From assembly GCA_028023455.1 (NCBI GenBank), contig JAQFVV010000056.1, positions 6,163,717 through 6,227,716 on the forward strand: DNA of 64,000 bases, written 5' to 3'. The DNA is from Epiperipatus broadwayi. Its lineage: Eukaryota; Onychophora; Udeonychophora; Euonychophora; Peripatidae. A model generated the notes under the pieces. It ran no database searches and was not told the origin of the DNA. It saw only the letters and a list, made by a program, of their open reading frames with translations. Positions within the stretch are counted from its first letter, which is position 1; each line of letters starts with the position of its first letter. Positions 13,665-25,517 of the stretch are shown here, piece after piece. Position numbers and translations under genes: made by a program.

Positions 13665-14520
13665 CTCCAAGCTTCATCGTTCGTATCCTCGTTCCTAAAA
13701 GAAGTCTACATTTACTTCTAGAACATAAAGGTTAGAGTAGATGAAGCAATGTATAGATGCACCGTGGTCCGGCTTATAGAATCTTCCTACCTACCTTTTT
13801 TTCCTGTACCACTTTAGCATGAAGCTGGCATGTACCATCGTTATAGAATATTGGAGAATGACCTTATCCTGGCCAAATGTGCCATTTCCTCTCGCTGCTA
13901 ATATGCTAGCACCGCCATTTCTTACAGTTAATTTTTCCAGCCTGTTTAGCACAGTAAATCGTAATGATATGTGATAATAAATCATTTCATTTTTCTCTTT
14001 ATTTGTTGGAGTTTAAATTCAACTTCTCATGAAGCTGCCCTCCCTCTTTATTGAAATAAACCTTTCACGCAATTATTGAGTTTTCGCTATATTCTACCGC
14101 TAACTGTTGAAAATGTAAAATAAATAATGTTTATTCTGCTGATCAAAATGTATCCTTGTTTTAATTATTATAAATCAAATATCTAAATAAAATAAACTTA
14201 TGTACTGAAATCAGATAATCAGCGAAACTACTGTAACTTTATAATTATATTTTTGTGTATAAACATCCACCAAACCACTCGGATAAAACCATTTTCTGTA
14301 ACCGCCGCACTAAATTAATATTTGTCAAAATCAAAATAATCGTAACAAAATTCTTTAATGTTTGTAATGAAAATAAAGTTTTATAAGCATAGAGTTAATT
14401 ATATATCTAAAACTCATCTTTAATTATGTTCAAAATAAATATTTCTATTTTAAACTTAATCCAGTTGTTCGAATCTCCTTATTAATATTTATATTTATGT
14501 ATACTTGTAACTTAATATCT

Positions 14521-14775
14521 TGGGTTCACTCAATCTCTCATCATCATCACTAATTGAGTCTCATGTAAAACATTGTAGCATCGGGTCGGGATATAATGAA
14601 TTTATGTGGTATCACCATAGGTGTTGTTCATAATGTTATAGATTTGGGGAATGGGCAAATAGGTTAGAATTCATGATTGCTCCTGACCTGTGTATCTTGC
14701 GCATGATTGGATTCGGGGTACTTTTGCTTAGATTCTAAATCTTGTTGAATGGATATACATTTTCGACCGGTAGAA
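14521..14775 (+). repeat. dispersed repeat, copy 2 of 2 (longer)
   Basis: From about 14623 this matches 27-160 in the same orientation, including TTGTTCATAATGTTA and CCTGACCTGTGTATCTTG. The upstream part (14521-14622, with CATCATCATCAC and ATCGGGTCGGGATATAATG) is not in the first copy as seen here and may show more of the element. Family not recognised. Confidence 0.65.
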
Positions 14776-14799
14776 TAATATTAAAAATGGTTTTTGATG

Positions 14800-15910
14800 T
14801 AAACTTATCCTTTGAAAATTATCTTTTTTTTTTTTTTTTTACATTTGTCTAGTTAAGTCACCATCTAAAATTTTGTTTTAATTTTATATGATAAATTTAT
14901 TTTCCTTTTTTTAAATAACAATAATAATTTTGTTACATTAATTATTTGGAATGCAACATTTAATAATAACTATTCAAAAAAGTAATTTTATTTTGTTACA
15001 AACTTTATTCAAGCTGAAAATTAACCCCATGGTTTGAACCTTAACTATCTCAAAGATGATTAATCAATGGAGAAAAAAAATACTGATTTATTCTCTGTTT
15101 CAGTGATTAGAGCTGTTCTTGTAGTTAAAATCTCAGTTAAATACAATTAACACATTATATAAATATGAGCTCAAAATTGTGATTATCCAAATGAGGTAAT
15201 GGAGTAATTTTATAATGATATTATTGAATGATCCATCATTCTAATTTAAAATACTAATTCAAAAATTACCTAAACATGCATTAGAAGTAAAAGTTTCATT
15301 AATCATCAAAAAATGTGACTTTGAAAATTTTAACTATTCTAGATAATGCATCATATAGTTCAGAATTCATACACTTCAGAATTTTCTATTACTTTACATT
15401 GATTTGGATTTCAGTGTTAGTTGTATAATAGATAATCTATCTACAATCCAAACTTATGTTTCATTAAGTTCCACTTTTACATATCCTGGCTGAATATTTA
15501 GTTCTATACATTATAATTATCAACAATTTATTCTTCTTAGACATCCTCCCTTATTTAAAAACTATATGGTACCTATTACCTGTGCTCAATCAGAAACAGC
15601 ATTCATGAAGCATTTATTTATTTTAGCATAATTATGATGATGTGTGACTATTTTGTTTCTTATAATTTCAGGAGTCAATTGCAACAGCAAATTCATGATT
15701 GTTTTGAAACATATTGTTTTATGTCAAACTATAATTTAATTACAATGGCAGGATATTTTCAAAGTCCAAATGAAAAATATCCTATGAAAATAAAATGCTT
15801 CAAGAGAATCGAAAAGAAATATATTTTGTTGCATAAAATAAACACAGTTTAGCAACTTGATTTGATTTCACATAAAAATGTTATATTAAAAAAATATAAA
15901 TTGTTTGTCA
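14800..15910. other. AT-rich spacer, no gene recognised
   Basis: Contains a T16 tract near 14826 and scattered short frames. The 72-codon frame at 15634-15852 has no recognisable domain and no supporting splice or promoter context. Confidence 0.5.
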
Positions 15911-15919
15911 TTATACCAT

Positions 15920-16240
15920 GAATCATAAACCATTTAAGGATTCTTTTCCTCATGGGATTTTAATAGGATGTGAAAATGAATAGTAATTATAGTGACCTTT
16001 TTTTACATATCTCAATGTAATGGCTAAGCAGAAGAAAAGTTCTGTTTTGGTTTTTTTTTTTTTTGATGCAAAATATATTTTTATGATGAAACAATAAAGA
16101 TTACAGAGAACTTGAAAATAATGGATGGAAGTGCTTTTAGAATTTCTATGAGACATCACAGAAAATTTGGTGAGCTCAGTCATTGCTTATGAGCTAAAAA
16201 TAAAGTAATTTCACATATGGCAAAAAAAATACTTCCTTAT
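15920..16240 (+). repeat. dispersed repeat family X, copy 1
   Basis: Matches 36606-36881 in the same orientation. The shared words include AATCATAAACCATTTAAGGA, GATGAAACAATAAAGATTAC, GAGACATCACAGAAAA and GTAATTTCACATATGG. The copies differ by indels around a T/A-rich middle. Terminal repeats and target duplications were not resolved, so the element type is unknown. Confidence 0.75.
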
Positions 16241-18895
16241 TGTAGTAGTCAGATTTATACATTCACGTAACAAGACTGAGAGTCCAGGTAAAATATACTA
16301 AACCTGATCAAAATGGAATATTAAGGTCCCAGGTTCAACCAAGCTTCAACCTATTTAGTAAATCTCTGTGATTTAACACCCTATCATAGACATTTGGGAA
16401 ATTACACACAGGTCTTGTTTTAATTTGCAACTCATCTCCAAACAGGGAGAGAAGTGAAATTCATACATGTAATATCCAGGTAATAAAAAAAATGAGTTAA
16501 TAACCTAATAATGGGCTAAAATTTGCTAATAAAAGAGGTTAGATAAATATTCTAATTAAACATATGTTAAACATATCTAACCAATAATTTAATTGGATTG
16601 GAATGCATTTAAAATGATAATGGAGATGAGGTAAATTTAAATAAGTTTATTATAATTAATAATAAAGAAAACACAACAAAATAGGTTACATTCAATTAAA
16701 AATCAAAATACACTTAATTTAACATGTTCAGGCATTATACAATGAGTTGAAGTTAATTGAAAGCAATACAGTGCATGATCTTATCTAAGCATATCAAATA
16801 ATTTCCATGCCCAGTGAGTAATTTATGCCTATGATAAAAGGAGACTGCATTGACAACAGTTTGAAATTATTGATTGTTATTGATATTAGGATTGTCTAAA
16901 TGTTGACAGGTTTTTAATGTTTATGATAATTTAATATGCCAAATAATATGTATTTCTATATCATAGTTTACCAACTGATAAAGTCACAATGCTAGATAGA
17001 GACATATATTACCTACTATAAGATTACTATTGAGGTTGTTCATTTTAGGCCAAATAAGATTTGAGCACAATTATAAAGCTCAAGAATGATGCAAATCAGA
17101 ATCTATCAAACCAAAAATTCTCATGGTTTTGAATAATCCATGAACATATATTACACTAAGGAAAAACAGGTTAAATTAGCATTATTTATGGTTTGCTATA
17201 GGAACATACTAAACTTTACTGACAAGTGGTGGTGTGGATGAGCAATTATTTTCACATATAAGTTATGTGATTCATTTGAAATCAAGGAGTTTGCTAATGA
17301 ATGAATTAATTAGGAAACATGAAGTCCAGAGATAGTATAGGCTACTCAACAGTCCTGGGTCCTTACCCTAGTATTGTGCTTGCTACTCATATCTGAACGA
17401 TTCAGCCCCTGGATGTGACATGTTGATAGCAAGTCTACACAAGCCAATTCATAAATTAAGCACCTAAAGTCAGTGCTATAAAAAAGGCTAAATTAATAAA
17501 TGAATAATCCGATTTAATAAACAATTGATTTGCATCATCAATCAGGTCTTAATAGTGGGATGCATATTTTAAGGGTTACAATTAATTATGAAAGACAAAA
17601 TATACCATAATAATATATCTCTACATCCAGAATTCCACTATCAGGTAAAATTTACTTTTAAAATCATAAATTTACAATTATAATATTTGCAAACCAGAAT
17701 AACTAAATAACTAAGTGTAAAAAATCAAATTTAAAATCAATTTGGATTATCCTAGCAGTTGCAAGGCAATCAAATATTATTCTTAACAGAATTTTGAAGC
17801 AGCTAGTCAGGTTAAGATAACTAAATGTTATCCTAGATTTATAAGATTGAAGATAGAAATAAAGATATCTTCAACACAAAATTATTAAAATTAAAATGCT
17901 TGGTGTTTTGAGATGCATTTGCCAAGAAGTAAAATTTAGAAAAAAAAAGCATAGGCATCAATGCAAGCATGAAAATAAAAGATAGATCACAAGTATAATT
18001 AACAATTTTATACTTTAGTTTATATAACTCTAGAGATTTTACAGATTTAAAATTACAGAGAACAATGCAAGTATTACATGGTGACACTATAATTACTTAG
18101 ACAAAAGATTTAATAGATTAAATTTTACTTTGAAAGTTCATTTAAATTTATACAACAGTTATAGCTGTAGTTTAAGAAATTAAAAGTTCTTTAGAGCTCT
18201 TTGTGATGGTCTGAGGAATTTTACTTTCAACTATTAGTAGCATCATTCTTGGTGGCAGGTATAGCAGCAGCAATTATTCTTAGCATAGGCAGCATCTCTC
18301 TAGTTGAAACATCAATGCAGCAGGACTATCGAACATCTTCCATTGGTATAATGGCTAAGTGGCTTCAGCATGTAGGTTGGAGATTCCCATCTTCTGGGCT
18401 TGGAGAACAGAAATTCCCACTTGTCCAACTCAGATATATTAGAAATTAAACTGGCATAGATTCGGTTAGCAAATGCTTCAAAGATTTTACAGAGTTGTTC
18501 ACTTGGAAAAAGTTTGCCTATTTATACTCGCTTTCCATTAAATTACATTTTTAATAAAAAAAAAAAATTTCCAGCAAAAAAAGCCATTAGCACCTTCAAA
18601 TTTTATAAATTTAAGTACCAAAATAACTCCTGCCCTTTTGTATTATTCCTCAAACAGGATGTTTTCAATGATTTGACCATATTTACTTTCCCACAAGATT
18701 TTAGCAATTGGCATGTTTGTTTAAATTTTATTTATGATATAAAGTATACTTTGATAAATATCTATTGTCGCAATAACTTTTAATATTACTTATCACACCA
18801 ACCTAAAACAGATTTGAATCACATGATATTTTTACAAATTTATTTTAGAAATGACCAATTTTAAAATATAACTAATGCTAAAAATCAAATAGTCT
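16241..18895. other. AT-rich stretch, no gene recognised
   Basis: A GC-richer patch at 18180-18460 has a 66-codon plus-strand frame without a recognisable motif. At 17225-17332 there is a 36-codon stop-free stretch of balanced composition, too short to call. AGGTTCAACC at about 16330 resembles a B box but has no partner A box. Confidence 0.4.
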
Positions 18896-18912
18896 AATAT
18901 ATATATATATAT

Positions 18913-21900
18913 TGTAACCTTCTCATTGGTCTAACTGGTCATAAACGAATCATGTCGCACGTTTTAGCGAATAAATTCTCCTATGCAACCTATCATACTC
19001 TCATTATTAAGAATATAAGCTTAAAGAAACAAAAATGTAAAACTAACGAAATGATTCTTGTATTGAATAAAACTAGCATGAAACTATAGATCTAAAGAAG
19101 ATCACAAGGTGATTAATAAAGATAATAACTTCTGGTCAAACCAGCTTTAAAATCCACACAAACAAGAGGTGATGAGTTAAATTTAATATTCAGCAAACCA
19201 ATAAATAACTAATGATTATATCTCTGGAATGATTATGAAATTAAACTTATAAATGAAATGATAAGTAAATTATGATGTAGATGACTAAATGGATAATGGA
19301 AAGAAGAAATAATTAAATAGTGGAATGAAATGAGTCTAAGAATGAAGAGAAATGAATGAAGATGTATGAGAATAATGAATGATTAAGATGATGATAGAAT
19401 AAGAGTTAATGAATAGTTAAGATGATAAAAGAATAAAAGTTAATGTATGATTAATCAATTATGATAATGAAATAATGTCAAATGAGAATGAATAAATAAA
19501 AGAACAATCAAAATGAAATTGAAGAACAATGTTAATGATGGAGACTGAAATCTTAAACTATAAACTAATATGATATTAAATGGTAAAAAGATAAGCTAAA
19601 TAAAAATAGGGATTTCAAGCTTGACACAACCAGAATAATTATCATGAAGTTAAAACAAGCTATGCTTTTTACAACAAAAGAAGTAATTTATACCTTAAAG
19701 TTTGGTTGACTTTCATAAAACAGTAAAAGCAAGCTATTTCAAGTCCATCTATAATAATTAACTAGGTATAAAATTTAGTACAAATTTAAATTCTACCTTG
19801 AAACTTAACAACTAATTCTTCTCAGGGTTCTAGCATTTCAAAATTGTTATACAACATATATTTGGGTCAGTGAGAGGGATTTTGCTACTACCCAACCATA
19901 ATGCACAAAACAGCTCTCAATATATACTCAAATTAAGAACTATATTTAGCAGTTACACATAAACTTTATGAGCTCAATAATTCTTATAACTTTAATATTT
20001 AAGAAATAGGAATAATTTTTTAATAAATAAACACAATAACTTACCAAATTCCTTTTCTCAAATAATTATAAACCATGCGATAAAGATCAGTGAATGACAG
20101 CTCTGCGGGTTCAACTAAACCAATTAAATCAATTATTATCTTTTAATCTATTACTTAAAATAATCTGTACTCTATGTTATTAACATTTTGATTATTGTGT
20201 GATGATGCATTAGATGTACTAATAAATTATAAGGCTTAACAAAATTATTATGATATAGCATAATATAGTTAATAGTACTATATTGGTTGATGATGATTTC
20301 AATATATAATCTTCTAATATGTTGATAGCAATAACAATAATAATGTGTATATGGTGATTAGCAATAAGACTACGGGCAACTAAATAAATTTTTAAACACA
20401 ACAAACTTTATTTATAATATTTACAGACTTTAATTCAAAGACATTGTATGAAATAAAACGAATACATCAAACTAAATTCAGAGATGGGGAAAATACCGGA
20501 TATACCATTGACCATACTCTTAGTCAATGCAAATAACTTATACAATGATATTAAGAGTATCACTTATTACTGTTTAGTCTATTTTAAAGAATAAAATAAT
20601 AAAACCTTATTGAAACTGAACCAACACTTAAATTACAAAAACAATAGTGTATTTAGGATTTTATGGTATGCACAAATTTTAAATTTAGAATTCAAAAGTT
20701 ATAACGTAGTTCATTATACCAAAGCCATTTCTTTTATTAGAATATGATAAGGGCAATTATCATATTCTGCGCAATTAATAACTGATTAAAATTTGAGATG
20801 AATAGGTTTGGTGTATTAAAGTAGGAACAGACATCAAAAGTCAGATACACATATATATCACTAAAATGTTACCTATGTCCACAACCTAATTATTGAATAC
20901 TTAACTGATCTTACCAATCCATTGTTAAATCATTCTTCAATGAAGATAAACCCACACTGCCCATGTGCATCTCTTGCTTTTACATCTATAAGTTCTACAA
21001 TTACAAGTAGGTTTTGGGTTTGGTTTGTCTATAAACTGATGAAGATCCAACAACATCATAAAACACTATTTCAATTAAGCAAACACTACAGATAGACAAA
21101 TGTTCCTTAATCTAATATTATTTTATCCTTGCCATATGATTTTAAAATACGAAACTTCACCATACACGGTGGACAAACTAATTCTATATCATCATGAGGG
21201 ATCTAACAATAAAAAGGGAGGCTCTATAAAACAACATGACAGTTGTATAATAATATGGCTAATTCTACTACCTCTCTATGGGTATACACATGTGGGCTTT
21301 CGCTCATCATGGAAAATAGAATTCAAACCATGGATATCTTCTTTTGAGATTAATTATGCTAACCACGCATTAATTATTATCACTCAGCCTCTACTATACT
21401 ATCCTCTTATAGAATCAACAATGGGTGATTCTGCATCAGCCCATGCTTAATATTAATATTAATCTATTGGATGCCATTCTATTGGCACATCCTATCAGCT
21501 AAAAACTGCTGCAAATCATTCTCAATATTATAGCAAGGTAAAACAACACTAACAATAACAGTGCAAATATACATATTCCATTTCACAATGCAGAATCATT
21601 AATGTATCAATAGACAAACCAAAATATATATGTCAAATGATCATTAATTATTTTAAAATGACAGCTATACTTTTGTTAGAGAGAGCACAACATATTTAAG
21701 CAATAAAGATCAACCTGCATTTGTATTCAAAGTGGACAAGTTTGTAGGCAAACTTAATAAATAAAAAAAAACTTATATTAATTTTTTCATATAAAAACGC
21801 AATTAGATCATTTTAGTATATCTTTGACAAAATATTTGTTCGTTCACTTTTAATAAAGTATTAAAATCTGTAAAAGAAATAAGAGAAATAAATCTCTCTT

Positions 21901-22228
21901 TCTCTCTGTCTAGATGAACGATAGATATAATATCATGTTTTCCCTTAACTGGAAAAATAAAAATATGTGTAATAGATGTATTTATTTTACACATTTTTTT
22001 TACTCAATATATATATTTCATACCACAATAAAACATATATGTTTAAAAAAAACAAAATTCCCAAATAACACATGAGATAAGCATTATAAACTAACACAGC
22101 AGTAATAAAAAAATAATAAACAAACGTTTTCTACCATTAGAGTTTATCCTGTTAGTAAAGTTTATTTTATTCTAGTGAGCTAAAATGATCAGAACTGATA
22201 TTATGATGAGTAAACATTCCCAAATAAC
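18913..22228. other. AT-rich stretch with purine-biased tract
   Basis: Begins TGTAACC directly after a short TA run, as the LTR at 22251 does, but no second matching terminus was found. From about 19190 to 19620 the plus strand is strikingly purine-rich (GATGA/GAATGA-like words) with weak internal repetition. The 116-codon frame at 21100-21450 has no recognisable domain. CTGATGAAG at 21036-21044 resembles the PLE-terminal motif but lacks a clear GAAA partner. Confidence 0.4.
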
Positions 22229-22250
22229 ACATATATATATATATATATAT

Positions 22251-23628
22251 TGTAACGTTTATTTATATACGTTGCAAATATATTGGCATTTGGCAAAAGC
22301 TAAAAAATAAAAGTAAATTTAGATTTTTTTTTTTTTGACTAATTTTTTTTTAAAAAAAATAACGTACAATGAAAGTTAAATTATTCTTTCGTTTTTTTTT
22401 TTATGTAATTAGAAATAAAAGTTAGAATTGGAGAGAACAAAAGACACAAATTACCAATCTAGATAAGAGAAAGTAAAAATATTTCAACTAATTAAAGATG
22501 GCAGAATTATGCTGAAAAAAATAGAGACTTTGTAACATAAATTTTGTAAAGAATATATAAGATTATCAACGGATATTTTGACAAACAAAAGATATGCACA
22601 GAAGTCGGAAAACTGGGCCTCTAGAGAGTATAAAAGGCAGAGATCAGTTTGAAGAACATCTTGGTTTAGCTGATATTCTTTTGGTTGGTTTTGGATTAGA
22701 GAATCCAGACCACTCTACGATGAAAAAGTTATTCATACGAGAGTAGACCGGAGCTTTAGCTGACATCATTACCGATGGACACCAGAGAAGCTTACGTGAC
22801 TAGCCTATGGAACCAGCACCAAGATCAACTAATAATCAAAGGCCGTGAGCTCAATTCAACCCCGAAAAACTATGCATAGTTATCTACTACTGAATTCACA
22901 AAACTTACCAGTAAGTTATACTTCATTACTCCTGATTGTGACCAAATTAAACGTTTTCAAACAATTTCTAAAAGTATGTTTAAACAATCCCGATAGAGAC
23001 ATTAATTTTCTTGTACAAGAGACATTCATTTTTTTAAGGAAATTTCTAGAAGAAATTTAGATATGAACAGTAATTGTAAAATTGTTTTTTATTAATTGAT
23101 TCACGTCTGAGTTGTGTTCTCTCTAATTTACTTGATAAGTAATTTATTTCAAATATTTTTTTAGTCTATTAGAATAAAAATATTTCTAATACCAATTTTC
23201 ATTTGTGCGTTATTAATAATAGTTATTATTTTTTATTATTAAATCTATTAGTAGTTTAATAAGATTTAAAAATGTAATTTACCTTTGCCAATATGTTTGA
23301 ATAAGCCCAGGAATAATAATCTTAAAAAAATAATTCTCGTTACGGTATGATGTAATACCGATTAGTTTAAAAGTATTTTTATTTATTTGTGAGATGTTAT
23401 ATGACGATTTCAGTGAATTCTTAGGAATTCTGGCGCCCAGATTAAATAAATTAAAAGCTGATTTCGTCAATAGCACAATTCTCAACAATTAATAGGCCGA
23501 GTTGATCAGGAAATATAGCTATGTTTTTAGAATAGAAATATAACTTTCTTCTTTTTTGACATAGCTTGATCAACTCACGCGCAGTTTATATTAGCGTGTA
23601 GAGGCCTAGCAAAACGGAAAACGTTATA
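22251..23628 (+). repeat. 5' long terminal repeat (intact)
   Basis: 1378 bp. It carries TATAAAAGG at 22630-22638, the best core-promoter candidate; the other LTR has CATAAAAGG there. The 71-codon frame within it is shared in part with the 3' LTR and is an LTR-internal chance frame, not a gene. This copy serves as the empty-site reference for the PLE insertion in the other LTR. Confidence 0.8.
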
Positions 23629-24372
23629 ATGGTGACCCAACTCAGGCTTCGATTTAACAACTACAACCTGAGATAAGTTGTAATGATAAAGAACGTTACA
23701 ACGATGACCCAAAGAAACTCACAGCCGGAAAATAAATAGTAATTTTTTTAAAAAAAAAAAAAATTATAAAAACTAACTAACTAATTAAACCCTGATTATT
23801 AAAATATAAAAAATATTTTTTTAATATGACTTCCAGAAAAAAAAAATGTATGTATATTTTTTTTGATATGTCTAAAATAAAACACGATCGTGGCTGATGT
23901 AGACATAAGTCACAAGTATTTGACCGGGTAGGCGGTTACTGAAGAGGGGAAAAACATAGCCCCAAGTCCTAGTACGCAGTATATTAACATAAGACCACCT
24001 TTATATGCCCATCAGACTATTTCTAGCAGGGATCCCAATAAAGGGGAAGGCGGACCAAGTTGCCGTGAGCCTGTAAGACTCAAAACGATGAGCAACGCTC
24101 ATTAGTGCTTATAACTTGGGCTTCTTATCGTTACTATTACACTTAAGCGGAAAGGACACAGATGAATGTTGAAATATTTTCCATTCCCGCCATGTTAGAC
24201 CTAAAAGTGGGTGTTAAAGCCGAACGTCGCTTGTTGAATGAGTCTATGGAATATATCAGCACGCTACTGCTACAAAAAAAAAAAACAACAACACGAATAT
24301 GAATTTAAAAAACTTAAGAATAAAATTAGTGTAAACCCCTATTTTATTCTCATCTGCTGGCACTGGTGGTAT
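23629..24372 (+). other. LTR element interior (744 bp) with primer-binding-like site
   Basis: Begins ATGGTGACCCAAC immediately after the LTR. A second block AACGTTACAACGATGACCC at 23695-23713 resembles the LTR-end/PBS junction again, as if that junction were duplicated. The 23890-24240 part is GC-richer with CpGs. A frame from ATG 24162 stays open for about 45 codons, in the position expected for a gag start, but matches no family I recognise. No purine-rich tract is obvious next to the 3' LTR. Confidence 0.55.
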
Positions 24373-24625
24373 TGTAACGTTTATTTATATACGTTGCAAA
24401 TATATTGGCATTTGGTAAAAGCTAAAAAATAAAAGTAAATTTAGATTTTTTTTTTGACTAATTTTTTTTTAAAAAAAATAACGTACAATGAAAGTTAAAT
24501 TATTCTTTTGGTTTTTTTTTTATGTAATTAGAATAAATGTGGTTTTAATTTCTCCTTATTTGTAATAATGAAAATACTTAATTGTAAATTATTAGAGAAA
24601 AAAATATATAGTTAATAAAAAATTT

Positions 24626-24668
24626 GGCTGAACGTTTTCGAGGAACCGTGCCTCATACTCATAGCTTT
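24626..24668 (-). ncRNA. hammerhead-like hairpin in PLE family E 3' region
   Basis: On the minus strand GCT is followed by a GAGG...CCTC hairpin, then GAAAACGTTC and AGC. The order (outer stem, hairpin, GAAA, self-complementary AACGTT, UC, outer stem closing) follows a type I hammerhead with a very short stem III. The CTGATGA block is replaced by CTATGAG, so the core is divergent and activity is doubtful. The copy at 38546-38590 keeps the same layout with a 4 bp outer stem (GGCT/AGCC). Confidence 0.35.
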
Positions 24669-24719
24669 TGTGAAAATGTACTTAATATATGTAAATGAGA
24701 ATATTCAAATGAGTTACTG

Positions 24720-25517
24720 TTACGTAGCCCATTTTTTCGAGATGTCGAAGCATGTGTCTCTTCTGTTGATTGCATGGATGTCTCTGTTAATGTAGAATGC
24801 CTCCTTTATTTTTCTCCTGTAGTCGTTTGGTTCTGAGCATAAAATAACGGTGTTAGCGGGAATGAAATTGTGCCCTGATTGTTTAGTATGTTCAAAAAAT
24901 GCAGAAGATGTACTGCTGTTCGTTTGGGCTCTGTTGAAGGTGTACCGATGTTGAGCCAATCTGGTGTTAATTGTGGCTTTCGTTTCACCATAATATGTGG
25001 CGTGGCATCCGGCTTGGGGGCAGGAAATGGAGTACACCACATGTGGGGTGAGCGCTGGATCAATGTAGTCTTTGGAGTTATTGATCAACCTATTAGTGTT
25101 GGGTGGAGTTCTGAATATTATGCTGAATTTGTTGCTCAAGGTTTTCGTTAGTTTGCTGGATATTTTAGGGATGTAGGGGACCGTTATTCTAGGTAGATTG
25201 GTGCGAGGCAATTTATTATCTATTGTGCTGTTGAATTTCATGACTTTCCTCCTAATGGTTTTGTATTTGAATCCTGCTGCTAATAGGTCTTTAATATAAT
25301 TGTTAATATTTTCCTTCCTATGTGCTTCATATTTACACAAGTGATAGTTTCTAAACATAAATGCTTTGAGACCTGCGAATTTGTGCGATGCGGGTGATTT
25401 AGAATTAGGATGGATGCAGCTTTGGATTTCGAATGGTTTAACAATCATTTTGTAATCTATTGAGCGGCGGTCTCTTGACACGGAAAGGTCAAGATATTTG
25501 AGTTCATTACTGTTTTC
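24720..25517 (-). pseudogene. Penelope-like RT tail plus GIY-YIG endonuclease (5'-truncated)
   Basis: The frame is open from the truncation point to the stop. The first residues (YLDLSVSR) correspond to the RT block that follows the catalytic YxDD motif; then come the KPF and SPASHKFAGLKAF thumb-region blocks. The GIY-YIG domain follows: VVYSISCPQAGC, TYYGET, a basic R in INTRLAQH and the catalytic glutamate in RKIKEAFYI. All upstream RT motifs, including both catalytic aspartate motifs, are missing, so the copy cannot move on its own. The endonuclease part looks intact. Opposite-strand and out-of-frame openings here are shadows. Confidence 0.85.

Noticed and set aside
16325-16340. AGGTTCAACC as a tRNA B box
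   Set aside because: No A box or cloverleaf could be placed around it.
17225-17332. 36-codon balanced-composition stretch
   Set aside because: It reads somewhat protein-like but is short, has no homologous blocks and no splice sites around it.
18897-18960. TGTAACC after a TA run as a second LTR of the 22 kb element
   Set aside because: Only the first six bases match the LTR start. The following sequence is different and no matching end was found.
21100-21450. 116-codon plus-strand frame
   Set aside because: No known domain, repeat relation or splice/promoter context. The length is not exceptional for a 64 kb AT-rich window.
22845-23060. 71-codon frame and its relative at 25987-26211
   Set aside because: They are the same LTR-internal sequence in the two LTRs, and the second is frameshifted relative to the first. 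No start context or domain supports a gene.
24806-25151. Alternative-frame openings over PLE family E
   Set aside because: Both overlap the RT-tail/GIY-YIG frame, which carries the conserved residues.
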